Shown here in pieces: positions 24,586 through 32,854 of a DNA stretch of 64,000 bases (position 1 is its first letter; each line of letters opens with the position of its first letter). The stretch is from the NCBI GenBank assembly GCA_000526255.1, contig JAFS01000001.1, forward strand, positions 124,001-188,000. Reading direction: 5' to 3'. Made by a program: the position numbers and the translations under genes. The notes below the pieces were generated by a model. The model was not told where the DNA came from, made no database searches, and saw only the letters and a list, made by a program, of their open reading frames with translations. The DNA is from Verrucomicrobia bacterium LP2A (lineage in GTDB: Bacteria; Verrucomicrobiota; Verrucomicrobiia; Methylacidiphilales; Methylacidiphilaceae).

Positions 24586-26067
24586 ATGAAGACTCCCTCC
24601 GCTCCTCATCCCCTTCGTCTCCGGCTTCGGATCAACAATGCGCTGACGATCGTCTTGTCGGTCGCGATCCTCGTGATGGTGAATTATCTGGGCTACAAAT
24701 ACTACTACCGGCAGGACCTCTCGAAGAGCGGGTATTACCAGCTTTCCGAAAAGACGGTGCACATTCTCCGTTCGCTCACCGAACCCGTGCGGGTCACCGT
24801 TTGCCTCGTCAACAATTCGCCGCTCCGGACGGAAATCGACAACCTCCTCCGGCAGTACAAGTATGTGGCGGGCGACAGGCTGCAGATCGAATACGTCGAC
24901 CCGGCATTGCACCTCGACCGGGCGGAAGCGCTGGCAAAGCGGCTCAAGTTCGATCTGCGGGAAAATGTGGTGATCTTCGAATATCGCGATCGACATAAGT
25001 TTATCAATGATAAGGATATCGTCGACTACGACATGAGCGGGGCCATGCTCGGACAAGCGCCGCGGATCAAAAGCTTCAAGGGGGAGCAGCAGTTCACCGC
25101 GGCCATTCTCTCCCTGATCGAAGGAAAGCTCCTGAAAGTCTACGTGACCACGGGGCACGGAGAGCGGGAGTTCGGCAACATGAGCGTCCCCGGCGGATAT
25201 GGGGAGATCGACCTTCGCATTCGCCGGGAGAATGTGGAAACGATCTCCCTCGATCTTGCGGAGTTCCCATCGGTTCCTTCCGATGCCGATGCGGTGATCG
25301 TTGCTGGCCCCAAGGTTCCTTTCCGGGCTCCGGAAGCGGAAGCGATGGCGAAGTATGTCGAGGCGAAGGGGAAGCTGATCGTCTTGGAAGGGGCGGAGAG
25401 CGTTTCCGGCCTGGAGCCCTTGCTTGCCAAATATGGGATTCGAATGGATAACGATCAGGTAGTCGCGTTCGGGAAGGTGGGAGGCATGACGGGGGAGATT
25501 CTCATTACCACGGCGTTGGGTACGCATTATGCGGATCACCCGGCGGTGCGTGGATTGCAGGGGTTGAGCTTGCAAATGCCGGATGCCCGCTCGCTCAGTG
25601 TTCTACCCGACAAGACCAGTCCGAATGCCCCGAAGGTGGTCTCCTTGTTGCAGACGCCGGACGTTTTTTGGGGAGAGACCGATCCGAGGGAAGTCGCGGA
25701 GCAGAATCCCAAGCGGGACGCCGGAGTCGACATTCCGGGACCACTGACCCTGGCCATGCTCTACGACGGAGGGGAGGTTCCTGGGCAGGGGATTCATGTG
25801 GTCGGAACGCGGATCGTGGCCATCGGATCGTCGGCATTCCTGGTCAATCAGTATATCGACGGGGTCGGGGTCGACTTTTTCCTGAATATTCTCAACTGGA
25901 TGCTGAAGAGGGAGATGGCATTGGGAATCTCCCCCAAGGTGGCGCAGGAGTTTTCCCTTTCGATTCCTCAGTTTCAGAGACAGTCGGCGAGCAGCTTTGC
26001 GCTGGGCATTGTTCCCTTGGCTTGCGCCCTGCTTGGGGTCGCCGTCTACTTCGCGCGCAGGAAATAG
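24586..26067 (+). CDS. GldG-family ABC-system auxiliary protein
   Basis: 493 residues with one N-terminal membrane helix (ALTIVLSVAILVMVNYLGY) and one at the C-terminus (SFALGIVPLACALLGVAVYFA). Between them lies a large periplasmic domain of the ABC_transp_aux/GldG type, starting DLSKSGYYQLSEKTVHILRSL and containing KVYVTTGHGERE and VIVAGPKVPF. The family always accompanies ABC-2 permeases; its activity is unknown. The fold resembles a glutamine-amidotransferase-like domain without catalytic residues. It is separated from its neighbours by about 10 bases on each side. Confidence 0.87.
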   Translation: MKTPSAPHPLRLRLRINNALTIVLSVAILVMVNYLGYKYYYRQDLSKSGYYQLSEKTVHILRSLTEPVRVTVCLVNNSPLRTEIDNLLRQYKYVAGDRLQIEYVDPALHLDRAEALAKRLKFDLRENVVIFEYRDRHKFINDKDIVDYDMSGAMLGQAPRIKSFKGEQQFTAAILSLIEGKLLKVYVTTGHGEREFGNMSVPGGYGEIDLRIRRENVETISLDLAEFPSVPSDADAVIVAGPKVPFRAPEAEAMAKYVEAKGKLIVLEGAESVSGLEPLLAKYGIRMDNDQVVAFGKVGGMTGEILITTALGTHYADHPAVRGLQGLSLQMPDARSLSVLPDKTSPNAPKVVSLLQTPDVFWGETDPREVAEQNPKRDAGVDIPGPLTLAMLYDGGEVPGQGIHVVGTRIVAIGSSAFLVNQYIDGVGVDFFLNILNWMLKREMALGISPKVAQEFSLSIPQFQRQSASSFALGIVPLACALLGVAVYFARRK

Positions 26068-26076
26068 GCTCGCCTT

Positions 26077-27876
26077 GTGAAACCGTTTCGTTCTGGTCTC
26101 GTACTCTTGTTGGTCGCCTTAGCCTTGTTCGGTTATATCGCTCTGGTCGACCGGGGAAAGCAGTCTACCCAAGAGCATCTTCGCACCGAGAAGCAGATTT
26201 TCCGCTTCAAGAGCCAAGACGTACGGTGGCTGCGCATCGCGGCCCCGGACCATTCCGTGACCCTCGAGAGGAAGGAGAACCACTGGTGGATTACGGCGCC
26301 CATTCGGGCCGAGGCGGATGATTCTGCGGTAGATCGCGTTCTGACCGAGCTCGAGTTCCTGGAGTCGGAGCGGACGATCCCGCCCAAGGAGTGGGGGAGC
26401 GGCGATCTCCTCAAGCAGTGGGGACTGGCGGCACCTAGCCTGGTGATCGAGTTTCGATCCGGCACAGAGTCTTACCGAATTTCCGTTGGGCGCAAAACCG
26501 CTGTTCGCGATCTCCTCTATGCGCGGGCCGCGCAGGACCCGAATGCGCCGGTCTATCTCGTCAATGCGGCCGTGGCGGACCGGCTGAACAAAACGGTCGA
26601 TGACCTTCGGAACCGGGTGGTCTTCGGCTTCGACAGCCTTTTTGTCGAGCGGTGCGGCGTCGTCCAAGCCGGAAACGCCCCGCTGAGCGTCGAGGTCGTG
26701 CGGCAGGGGACTAAATGGCAGCTTCTCAAGCCTCTGACGGCTCGGGCCGATGCCACCAAGGTCGACGAATGGCTTTCCGCCCTCACGACGCTTCGGGTTC
26801 GGAAGTTCGTTTCCGACGATGGCGCCGCCTTGAATCCCTACGGACTGGCGAGCCCGAGCGACCAGATCTGGATCGACGAGAAGGGAGAAAAGCCCAAGGA
26901 GGAGAGGTTGCTCATTGGCTCGCCCGTCCCCGGCGATCCCAACGAAGTCTATGCCAAGAAGCTCTCGGACAATGCGGTCTTTACTCTTCCCGCTGCCATG
27001 GTCCAGCAGCTCGCTCGGGGCTTTTTCGGCAGCGTTCGGGAGCACCACGTGGTGCCGTCGTTTTCCGTCAGCGAAGTGCGTCGTTTTCAGGTCGACCAGA
27101 ACGGGAGGAACCTGGCCTTTGCCAAGAGAGGATCGGATTGGATCGTTGACGGCGAGGGCTATAAAGGGATGATCGATGGGGAACGGGTCGAGGCGTTCCT
27201 GCGCTCGCTGCGGTCCCTGGAAACCAAGAGCTTCGTCCAGGATGTCCCGTCGGATCTCCGTTCCTTCGGCTTGGACCATCCGGAGGGGAAGGTGATCGTT
27301 CAGTCGGCGGAGGCGGGAGGTGCTTCCGCAGCACCCGTTCAGCTCCTTCTGGGGGCGAGCGACAAGGACGGCACCTACGTCAAAAATTCGGTGGAGCCCT
27401 TCGTCTACCGGATTGCTTCGCAATGGTTGCAAGAGCTGCCGAAGGATGCATGGCAGTGGAAGAGCTTGGAGGTCGTGCAGCTCCAACCCAAGGACGTACA
27501 GGAAGTGAGGTTTGCTCTCTCCTCCGGGTCGGTCACGATCCGCAACGCTCCTGACGGGAGGATTCTGCTCAATGGAGCGGAGGGCGAGGCCGCGCCGCAG
27601 GCCAAGGCCGCGATTCAGCGGCTCTGTCAACTTCGGGCGGTGCGTTGGCTCGGCCCCCTTCGGCCGGAGTTCGGCCTCAGCAAGCCGGAAGCGACCTTGA
27701 CGATCCAAGCCGCTCGGCCGACGGTCGTCCGCATCGGAGCGCTTCTGCCCGACGGAGGAAGGGCGGCGCAGGTTGAGGGAGAAGCTCTGGCCTTCGAGTT
27801 TGGCGCGACCGACTTCAAGGGGCTCGGGGATCTCCTGCGGGCAGCGACGAAGACGGTGGCTCCGGGTCACGGTTGA
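26077..27876 (+). CDS. DUF4340 domain protein, last gene of the Gld-like ABC operon
   Basis: 599 residues from GTG 26077, 9 bases after the preceding stop. A membrane anchor (LVLLLVALALFGYIALVD) is followed by a long periplasmic region built of repeated modules with VRWLRIAAPDHSVTLERKENHWWITAP-like units, recurring around residues 40, 210, 330 and 470. DUF4340 proteins typically follow GldG-like genes and are thought to form the extracytoplasmic part of the exporter. The 3' end overlaps the convergent DUF2062 gene by 62 bases. Confidence 0.85.
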   Translation: MKPFRSGLVLLLVALALFGYIALVDRGKQSTQEHLRTEKQIFRFKSQDVRWLRIAAPDHSVTLERKENHWWITAPIRAEADDSAVDRVLTELEFLESERTIPPKEWGSGDLLKQWGLAAPSLVIEFRSGTESYRISVGRKTAVRDLLYARAAQDPNAPVYLVNAAVADRLNKTVDDLRNRVVFGFDSLFVERCGVVQAGNAPLSVEVVRQGTKWQLLKPLTARADATKVDEWLSALTTLRVRKFVSDDGAALNPYGLASPSDQIWIDEKGEKPKEERLLIGSPVPGDPNEVYAKKLSDNAVFTLPAAMVQQLARGFFGSVREHHVVPSFSVSEVRRFQVDQNGRNLAFAKRGSDWIVDGEGYKGMIDGERVEAFLRSLRSLETKSFVQDVPSDLRSFGLDHPEGKVIVQSAEAGGASAAPVQLLLGASDKDGTYVKNSVEPFVYRIASQWLQELPKDAWQWKSLEVVQLQPKDVQEVRFALSSGSVTIRNAPDGRILLNGAEGEAAPQAKAAIQRLCQLRAVRWLGPLRPEFGLSKPEATLTIQAARPTVVRIGALLPDGGRAAQVEGEALAFEFGATDFKGLGDLLRAATKTVAPGHG

Positions 27877-28438
27877 CCGGAGGAGTCTCGTCCTTGGGAG
27901 CGGGGAGCGTTACCGTCCCGCCTTTCGTTACGCCATCGGGCGGAGACCCATTTTCCCGATAGCGGCGCAAGGCGCGGTGAACGAGAAGGAGGGTGGCAGC
28001 GGCCGCCGGTAGGCCGATGATGATCGAGCCGAGCGTCATCGGCCATCCCCATCGCATCAAGCCTTCCCAGCTGACTACGTCGCGGAAACCGAGGTGCCCG
28101 ACGCGCAGGCTGGGAGCATGACGGCTGTAGCCCAGGAGGAAAGCACCGATCTGGTATTCGATCCAGAGAAGCCCCGGTATGAAAGGCAAGGCGATGTCGT
28201 GGGCGGCGACCCCCAGGGCTGCGGCGATCAGATTGGCCCGCAGGGGCCAGGCGGTGACGAGTGCCAGAACCGTCTTGAATCCGAAAAAAGGAGTGAACCC
28301 GTAGAAGATGCCGATGGCAAAGCCAAGGGCGATGGGGAAAGGGTCTGCGCGGAGGTGAAAGAGCTTCTTGTGGGGATGGCGAGCGTGCTCCTGGAGAAAA
28401 GCCCACAGCTGACGAACGCGCAATTTCATGATGCGCAA
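27815..28438 (-). CDS. DUF2062 membrane protein
   Basis: 207 residues. The N-terminus ends in HPHKKLFHLRADPFPIALGFAIGIFYGFTPFFGFKT, the hallmark of DUF2062, followed by helices around ANLIAAALGVAAHDIALPFIPGLLW and GWPMTLGSIIIGLPAAAATLLL. The family is often linked to glycosyltransferases and envelope synthesis, with unknown activity. The C-terminal about 45 residues are polar, Pro-rich and overlap the opposing DUF4340 gene. The start may be the ATG at 28438 or the in-frame ATG at 28429. Confidence 0.85.
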   Translation of the reverse strand: MRIMKLRVRQLWAFLQEHARHPHKKLFHLRADPFPIALGFAIGIFYGFTPFFGFKTVLALVTAWPLRANLIAAALGVAAHDIALPFIPGLLWIEYQIGAFLLGYSRHAPSLRVGHLGFRDVVSWEGLMRWGWPMTLGSIIIGLPAAAATLLLVHRALRRYRENGSPPDGVTKGGTVTLPAPKDETPPVNRDPEPPSSSLPAGDPRAP

Positions 28439-28560
28439 GCACGACCGGGGAAAACCGCTTCCCCCCAGGATCTTTTCCTTCTATCCGAATGCGAGCATCG
28501 AAATGCTCGCATCTAGGTTCTTCTTTTGCGCGGAAAAAGGCAAGCGCGCGGGTGCCAATG

Positions 28561-29184
28561 TCAAGGCAGGCGCCGAAGGATCCCTTGCAGGAAGATATCG
28601 ACAAAGGTATCGATCGCCTTCTCTCGGTCGCGCAGCCGCTCGGCTTCGGGAAAGATCGTCTGCACCACCAGGTAGTGGAGGACGATCCCGGCGAAGGCTC
28701 GGGCCGTCAACATCGGGTCGAGCGCACGGAAGACCCCTTCCCTGGTTCGCGAGAGGATGTAGCTGCTCAGGTTCCGGTTGAACGTTTCGATATAGGCTTC
28801 GAAGAACATTCGCGAAAGGCTGTGGCCCTCGAGTCCGCTGAAATAGAAGAGACGCAAGAATTGGGGATCGTCTTCGACCGAGGCGAACATCTCCCGGGCG
28901 ATCTCTCGGAGGACGGTTTGCGGACTCTCGCTCGTTTCCGCAGCCCGGCGGAGCCGTTCGAGGAGCGGGGCGAGCTTCTCGATCTTTTTTTCGATGATGG
29001 CCGCGTAGAGCCCCTCCTTGCTCGGGAAGTGGCGGTAGATGAGCGCTTCGTTGACCTGCGCCAGGTCGGCGATCATCCGGGTGGTGGTCCCCTTGAAGCC
29101 GTGTGCCGCGAAGAGAGAGGTCGCGGCAGCAATGATTTTATCCCGACTTCCCGAGGCGCGAATCGAATGAAGAGGGGTTGACAT
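28561..29184 (-). CDS. TetR-family transcriptional regulator
   Basis: 207 residues. The N-terminal helix-turn-helix reads IIAAATSLFAAHGFKGTTTRMIADLAQVNEALIYRHFPSKE, a textbook TetR DNA-binding domain. A variable ligand-binding domain with LFYFSGLEGHSLSRM follows. It diverges from an HlyD-type efflux gene across a 36-base gap containing a palindrome, so it probably represses that gene and itself. The ligand is unknown. Confidence 0.93.
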   Translation of the reverse strand: MSTPLHSIRASGSRDKIIAAATSLFAAHGFKGTTTRMIADLAQVNEALIYRHFPSKEGLYAAIIEKKIEKLAPLLERLRRAAETSESPQTVLREIAREMFASVEDDPQFLRLFYFSGLEGHSLSRMFFEAYIETFNRNLSSYILSRTREGVFRALDPMLTARAFAGIVLHYLVVQTIFPEAERLRDREKAIDTFVDIFLQGILRRLP

Positions 29185-29202
29185 GGAGGAGCGAAACTAG
29201 AT

Positions 29203-29218
29203 AAGTAATCATTTACTT
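29203..29218. promoter_or_regulatory. Candidate TetR operator
   Basis: AAGTAA and TTACTT (29203-29208 and 29213-29218) form a perfect inverted repeat with a TCAT spacer, midway between the divergent TetR and HlyD genes. The location and symmetry fit a TetR-family binding site that would shut off both genes. Confidence 0.6.
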
Positions 29219-29262
29219 TCGTGCTGCGTCAAGAGCGGTTCTCGCCCTCGAAGCTCTCAGGT

Positions 29263-30288
29263 ATGGCACTCCCTCGAAACGAAACCGAGCCAGCTGCCCC
29301 CGCGAAGACCGATGCGCCTTCCGAGCGAAGGGAGCCGGCAGACGGCCAGGCGGCTCGCGGCTCGAGCGTTCGCGGATTCGTCTCGTTCCTTCTCTGGGCG
29401 CTCATCGGGGGAGTCGGAGGGGTGATTGCGCTTCGGTTTCTTGTCTCGTTCCTAGCAAGTGAGACGACCGATGATGCCTTTATCGCTGGTCACATGATCC
29501 GGGTCTCGCCCAAAGTCGCGGGGCATGTGGTGGGCTACCAGATCGATGACAACATGGAGGTGAAAAAGGGCCAGCTCCTCATCGCGATCGATCCGAGGGA
29601 TTTCCAGGCGCGGGTAGCTTTGGCGCAGGCGAACCGGGATTGGGCCGACACCGAGTGGAAAAGGATGGCGCAGCTCGTGCGCAGCGCCTCGGTCTCGCAA
29701 TTGCAGCTCGATGGCGCCTGGGCCGCGAAGCTCTCCACCGAGGCCTATCTTCGCCTCACCGAGCTGCAGTTGGGCTATACGCGGGTCTTCGCCCCGGAAG
29801 ACGGCCGGATTACGCAGAGGACCGTCGAAAAGGGGCAGTATGTTCAAATAGGCGAGACGCTCTTCACGATCGTGCCTTCCCACGTCTGGGTGGTGGCCAA
29901 CTACAAGGAGACGCAACTGACGCAGATCCGGCCGGGCCAGCCCGTTCTTTTCCGGATCGATGCCTATCCGGATCATGCGTACAAAGGGCATGTGGATAGT
30001 GTCCAGCGTGGCAGCGGGGCGCAGTTCAGCCTGCTGCCTCCCGAAAACGCAACGGGGAATTACGTCAAGGTCGTGCAGCGGGTCCCGGTGAAGATCCTCT
30101 TCGACGAGCCAATTCTCCCGGGAGAGACCGTGGGCCCGGGAATGTCGGTCGTCCCTTCGGTGCAAATCCGCACCATCACGACGAGCCCCGCTTGGGAGGC
30201 CGTGGCGGCAATCGTGGGAGCTTTGACGGGGATTCTGCTCGCATTCTTGATTTCCCGCCGGGGGAAAAACGGTTCTCAAGCGGGTTGA
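29263..30288 (+). CDS. HlyD/EmrA-type membrane-fusion protein
   Basis: 341 residues from ATG 29263; a GTG at 29221 would add 14 residues but lies 3 bases from the operator, so the ATG is preferred. A single membrane anchor (LLWALIGGVGGVIALRFLVSF) is followed by the biotinyl-lipoyl-like half motifs (TTDDAFIAGHMIRVSPKVAGHV ... LLIAIDPRDFQARV and FAPEDGRITQRTVEKGQYVQIGE) and a beta-barrel domain. The coiled-coil hairpin between the lipoyl halves is short. A second hydrophobic helix lies at the C-terminus (AVAAIVGALTGILLAFLI), unlike classical EmrA, where the anchor is only N-terminal. No MFS or RND partner follows, so the pump partner must be elsewhere. Confidence 0.88.
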   Translation: MALPRNETEPAAPAKTDAPSERREPADGQAARGSSVRGFVSFLLWALIGGVGGVIALRFLVSFLASETTDDAFIAGHMIRVSPKVAGHVVGYQIDDNMEVKKGQLLIAIDPRDFQARVALAQANRDWADTEWKRMAQLVRSASVSQLQLDGAWAAKLSTEAYLRLTELQLGYTRVFAPEDGRITQRTVEKGQYVQIGETLFTIVPSHVWVVANYKETQLTQIRPGQPVLFRIDAYPDHAYKGHVDSVQRGSGAQFSLLPPENATGNYVKVVQRVPVKILFDEPILPGETVGPGMSVVPSVQIRTITTSPAWEAVAAIVGALTGILLAFLISRRGKNGSQAG

Positions 30289-30436
30289 AACCTTCTAGGC
30301 TTTCCTTGGTGCAAAGCCGATGCGGCTCGGCACTTGAGGCGAAGATCGAGTCCTCTTCGGCTGTGGCAGAAGGGGGAGATCTTCCCCATCCCGCAAGCGA
30401 CTTGCGGGGAGTGGCAAGGAGAAGAGGAAGAGGCGC

Positions 30437-32245
30437 TTGCACCGATTTCAGCCCTTCTTTCATCGCCTTGCGCGCGTCGCTCCCTCGGGTGGTGGCGTGG
30501 GGCTGTTTGCTCTTTTTGCGCTGGGGGCCCTCTACCTCGTCGAGAGCGAGGGGCCGGTCATCTTCGATGACAACGAAGGGCTCTATGCGGGCGCGGCGCA
30601 CGAAATGCGGGCACGGGGAGATTGGATCGTTCCCACGCTCGATGGCATTCCCCGCTGCCAGAAGCCCCCGCTGGTCTACTGGCTGATCCTGGTCAGCACG
30701 AGCCTCTTTGGGGAAAATGAGTTTGCGATCCGCCTGCCCCAGGCGCTGGCTACCCTTGCCTGGATGGCGGCTACCTATTGCCTCGGGCTCGCTCTCGGGG
30801 GGCAGAGCCTGGGGCAGATGGCCGCCCTGATTCTGGGCACGGCATTCGGTTCCTTTGTCTTCGGCCATATCATCATGCCCGAGATCTTCCTCGCAGCCTC
30901 GATCGCCTGGAGCTTCTGGTTTCTCTGGAAGGCCCTCATCGGAAAAGAGAAGGACCGCTATGGGATCGGCCTCTGGGCATCGATGGCCTTCGGGGCGATG
31001 GCCAAGGGCCTGCATGCCCTCTTTTATCCCTTGTTGGTCGCTGGCCTCCTGGCGCTCTTCTCCCGGACCGTGCGGAAGGAGGTTCGGCATCTCTTCCCGT
31101 GGCAGGGCATCGCTCTCTTCCTCCTCCTCGTCGCTCCATGGTATCTGGCCATGGAAGGGAGGCTTCCCGGATTCCTCCAGGAACATTTCGGAAACGAGCA
31201 GCTCGGCCATGCGGTCAACCATCGGATCCCTCCAGACGCCGGGACGATCCACCTACCGATCTTCCTGGGCGAGCAGATCATCTTTCTCCTCCCCTGGAGC
31301 CTCTTTGGGGGGGCTCTCCTGTTCTGCCACCGAAGAGCGGCACCGGCGGCTCGGGAGGAGTACCCAACAGCGCTCTTTCTCGGGCTTTGGATCCTCGTCA
31401 CGTTTCTTTCTCTGCTTCCGTCCTCGCTGCAGGACTACTACGCGCTGGGCTGCTTTCCCGCATTGGCCCTCCTTTTGGCTCGCCCGTTTTGCGAGGGGGA
31501 AGGCCGGCCTCATTGGACGTTTTGGATTCCGTTCGCTCTTGTCGCCGGACTGGCGGTGGCCGCGGTAGTTGCGGGCATCGCCTTCGGCGCGAACGAGGGG
31601 CTCGTTCGTTCTTCGATCGTTGCCTCTCCGGTCGATCAGCGGGACAACTTCCTCGCGGCGATCTTCGGATTTTCCTTCAACACTTGGCGGGCGTTCGTGC
31701 CGCTTTTGCTGTGGGCGAGCGCCAGCCTGTTCCTTGGAGGGACGGCTGGGCTCTGGCTCGCCTGGCGCGGGAAGCGGCTCGCATCCGGGATCTGTCTCGC
31801 CCTCGCCATGCTTCTGCCTCTGAAAGAGGCCGGAGAAGGGTTTGGGCTGATGGGCGACTACTTCTCCTCCGAGAAGATCGCACGCTATCTCAACGGGCTG
31901 CCGGTGACGGATCGGCGGGTTGTTGTGGATGGAGAACCCAATTTCTCCTCCAGCCTCTTTTTTTATCTGGAAGCCGATCGTGTCTACTGGGTTCACTCTT
32001 CTTCGGCCTCTTCCTTTTCGTTGCGGAGCGCGCCGGAAGGCCGGAAGCTCTATCTCTCGGAAGCGGAGTTTCTCGAGCTTTGGGGGGGAGAGCAGCCGGT
32101 CTATTGGGTCTGCGAGCAGTCCGCCATGAATCATTGGAAGCGGATCTTTGATGAGAAAACGCCGGCGTGGAGCATCGTTCTCCGTTGCGGTACGCGGCTC
32201 TTGGTCGTAAATCATCGGCAAGGAGGTGTCCCGGACCATGGTTAG
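30437..32245 (+). CDS. GT39/ArnT-like membrane glycosyltransferase
   Basis: 602 residues from a TTG at 30437 behind GAAGAGGAAGAGG. About a dozen membrane helices follow a first periplasmic loop with the acidic motif FDDNEGLYAGAAHEM. The conserved CQKPPLVYWLI segment and the C-terminal soluble part complete a PMT/ArnT architecture. Such enzymes use polyprenyl-phosphate sugars to modify lipid A or proteins on the periplasmic side; the acceptor is unknown. The 3' end overlaps the next small gene by 8 bases. Confidence 0.88.
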   Translation: MHRFQPFFHRLARVAPSGGGVGLFALFALGALYLVESEGPVIFDDNEGLYAGAAHEMRARGDWIVPTLDGIPRCQKPPLVYWLILVSTSLFGENEFAIRLPQALATLAWMAATYCLGLALGGQSLGQMAALILGTAFGSFVFGHIIMPEIFLAASIAWSFWFLWKALIGKEKDRYGIGLWASMAFGAMAKGLHALFYPLLVAGLLALFSRTVRKEVRHLFPWQGIALFLLLVAPWYLAMEGRLPGFLQEHFGNEQLGHAVNHRIPPDAGTIHLPIFLGEQIIFLLPWSLFGGALLFCHRRAAPAAREEYPTALFLGLWILVTFLSLLPSSLQDYYALGCFPALALLLARPFCEGEGRPHWTFWIPFALVAGLAVAAVVAGIAFGANEGLVRSSIVASPVDQRDNFLAAIFGFSFNTWRAFVPLLLWASASLFLGGTAGLWLAWRGKRLASGICLALAMLLPLKEAGEGFGLMGDYFSSEKIARYLNGLPVTDRRVVVDGEPNFSSSLFFYLEADRVYWVHSSSASSFSLRSAPEGRKLYLSEAEFLELWGGEQPVYWVCEQSAMNHWKRIFDEKTPAWSIVLRCGTRLLVVNHRQGGVPDHG

Positions 32246-32420
32246 CCGAGAGCAGATGGAAGAGGCGATTCGCCTCTTTCAGGAAGAAGACGAGCGATGG
32301 AGAGGCATCGTCGATCAGATGTCCAAGGAAGAGAAGACCCAATTCTACCTTGCCGTCGAGGGGGCATCCGGGCGCTGGATTGGATCGGATTCCCTGCTTG
32401 AGGACGATCCGGAGGATTAG
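32238..32420 (+). CDS. Small acidic protein, translationally coupled to GT39
   Basis: 60 residues, beginning MVSREQMEEAIRLFQEEDERW and ending SDSLLEDDPED, strongly acidic with a likely amphipathic helix and no membrane segment. The ATG at 32238 sits 9 bases after a near-perfect ribosome binding site (AAGGAGGTG at 32220-32228) located inside the GT39 coding sequence, and the genes overlap by 8 bases. This supports real translation. The family is not recognised. Confidence 0.7.
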   Translation: MVSREQMEEAIRLFQEEDERWRGIVDQMSKEEKTQFYLAVEGASGRWIGSDSLLEDDPED

Positions 32421-32854
32421 ATGATCCCCCCGGTGATTCGGTGGTGGGCCCACTCGAAGATCGGCAAAAGGCGCGGCGGCAGCAGGCGGCGGGCCTCTTC
32501 GGCACTCGCCCAGCGAAATTCCTGATGTTCCGGCTTGCCGAGCTCGGGGTTGATGCCCAGCACAACCTTGCTGCTTGGAGTTTCGGCCAGATAGTAGCGG
32601 GCGATCTTTCCTCGACCATAGAGTGCGGTCTCCCGAAACTCTTCCTTCCAGGGAAAGCAGAGCGTCCGGATTCCGGTTTCCTCGAAAACTTCGCGGCGCG
32701 CTGCGGCCAAGGGTTCCTCACCCTGCTCCACGAGCCCCTTCGGGAAGTCCCAGTTGCGAAAGGCGCGCAGGAGAAGATAGCGGGGCTCCCTTCCTTTCCG
32801 ATGGTAGACGATGGCTCCGGCGGAGCGGCGGGGCGAGGAGAGGCTCGAGCTCAC
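32417..32854 (-). CDS. NUDIX hydrolase
   Basis: 145 residues from GTG 32854, which overlaps the stop of the upstream phosphoesterase gene as GTGA; the frame is open further upstream but that part lies within the neighbouring gene. The Nudix box reads GLVEQGEEPLAAARREVFEETGI, with the expected REVFEE glutamates. It follows SAGAIVYHR and FRNWDFPKG, resembling Ap4A/ADP-ribose-type hydrolases. It would hydrolyse nucleoside-diphosphate-linked substrates in the cytoplasm; the exact substrate is unknown. It converges with the small acidic gene, overlapping by 4 bases. Confidence 0.88.
   Translation of the reverse strand: MSSSLSSPRRSAGAIVYHRKGREPRYLLLRAFRNWDFPKGLVEQGEEPLAAARREVFEETGIRTLCFPWKEEFRETALYGRGKIARYYLAETPSSKVVLGINPELGKPEHQEFRWASAEEARRLLPPRLLPIFEWAHHRITGGII

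Noticed and set aside
26119-27870. Minus-strand open frame (583 codons) opposite the DUF4340 gene
   Set aside because: The plus-strand gene has an anchor helix, operon spacing and a known domain. The reverse frame has none.
30176-31252. Minus-strand frame opposite the HlyD and GT39 genes
   Set aside because: Charged, low-complexity shadow without domain or ribosome binding site.
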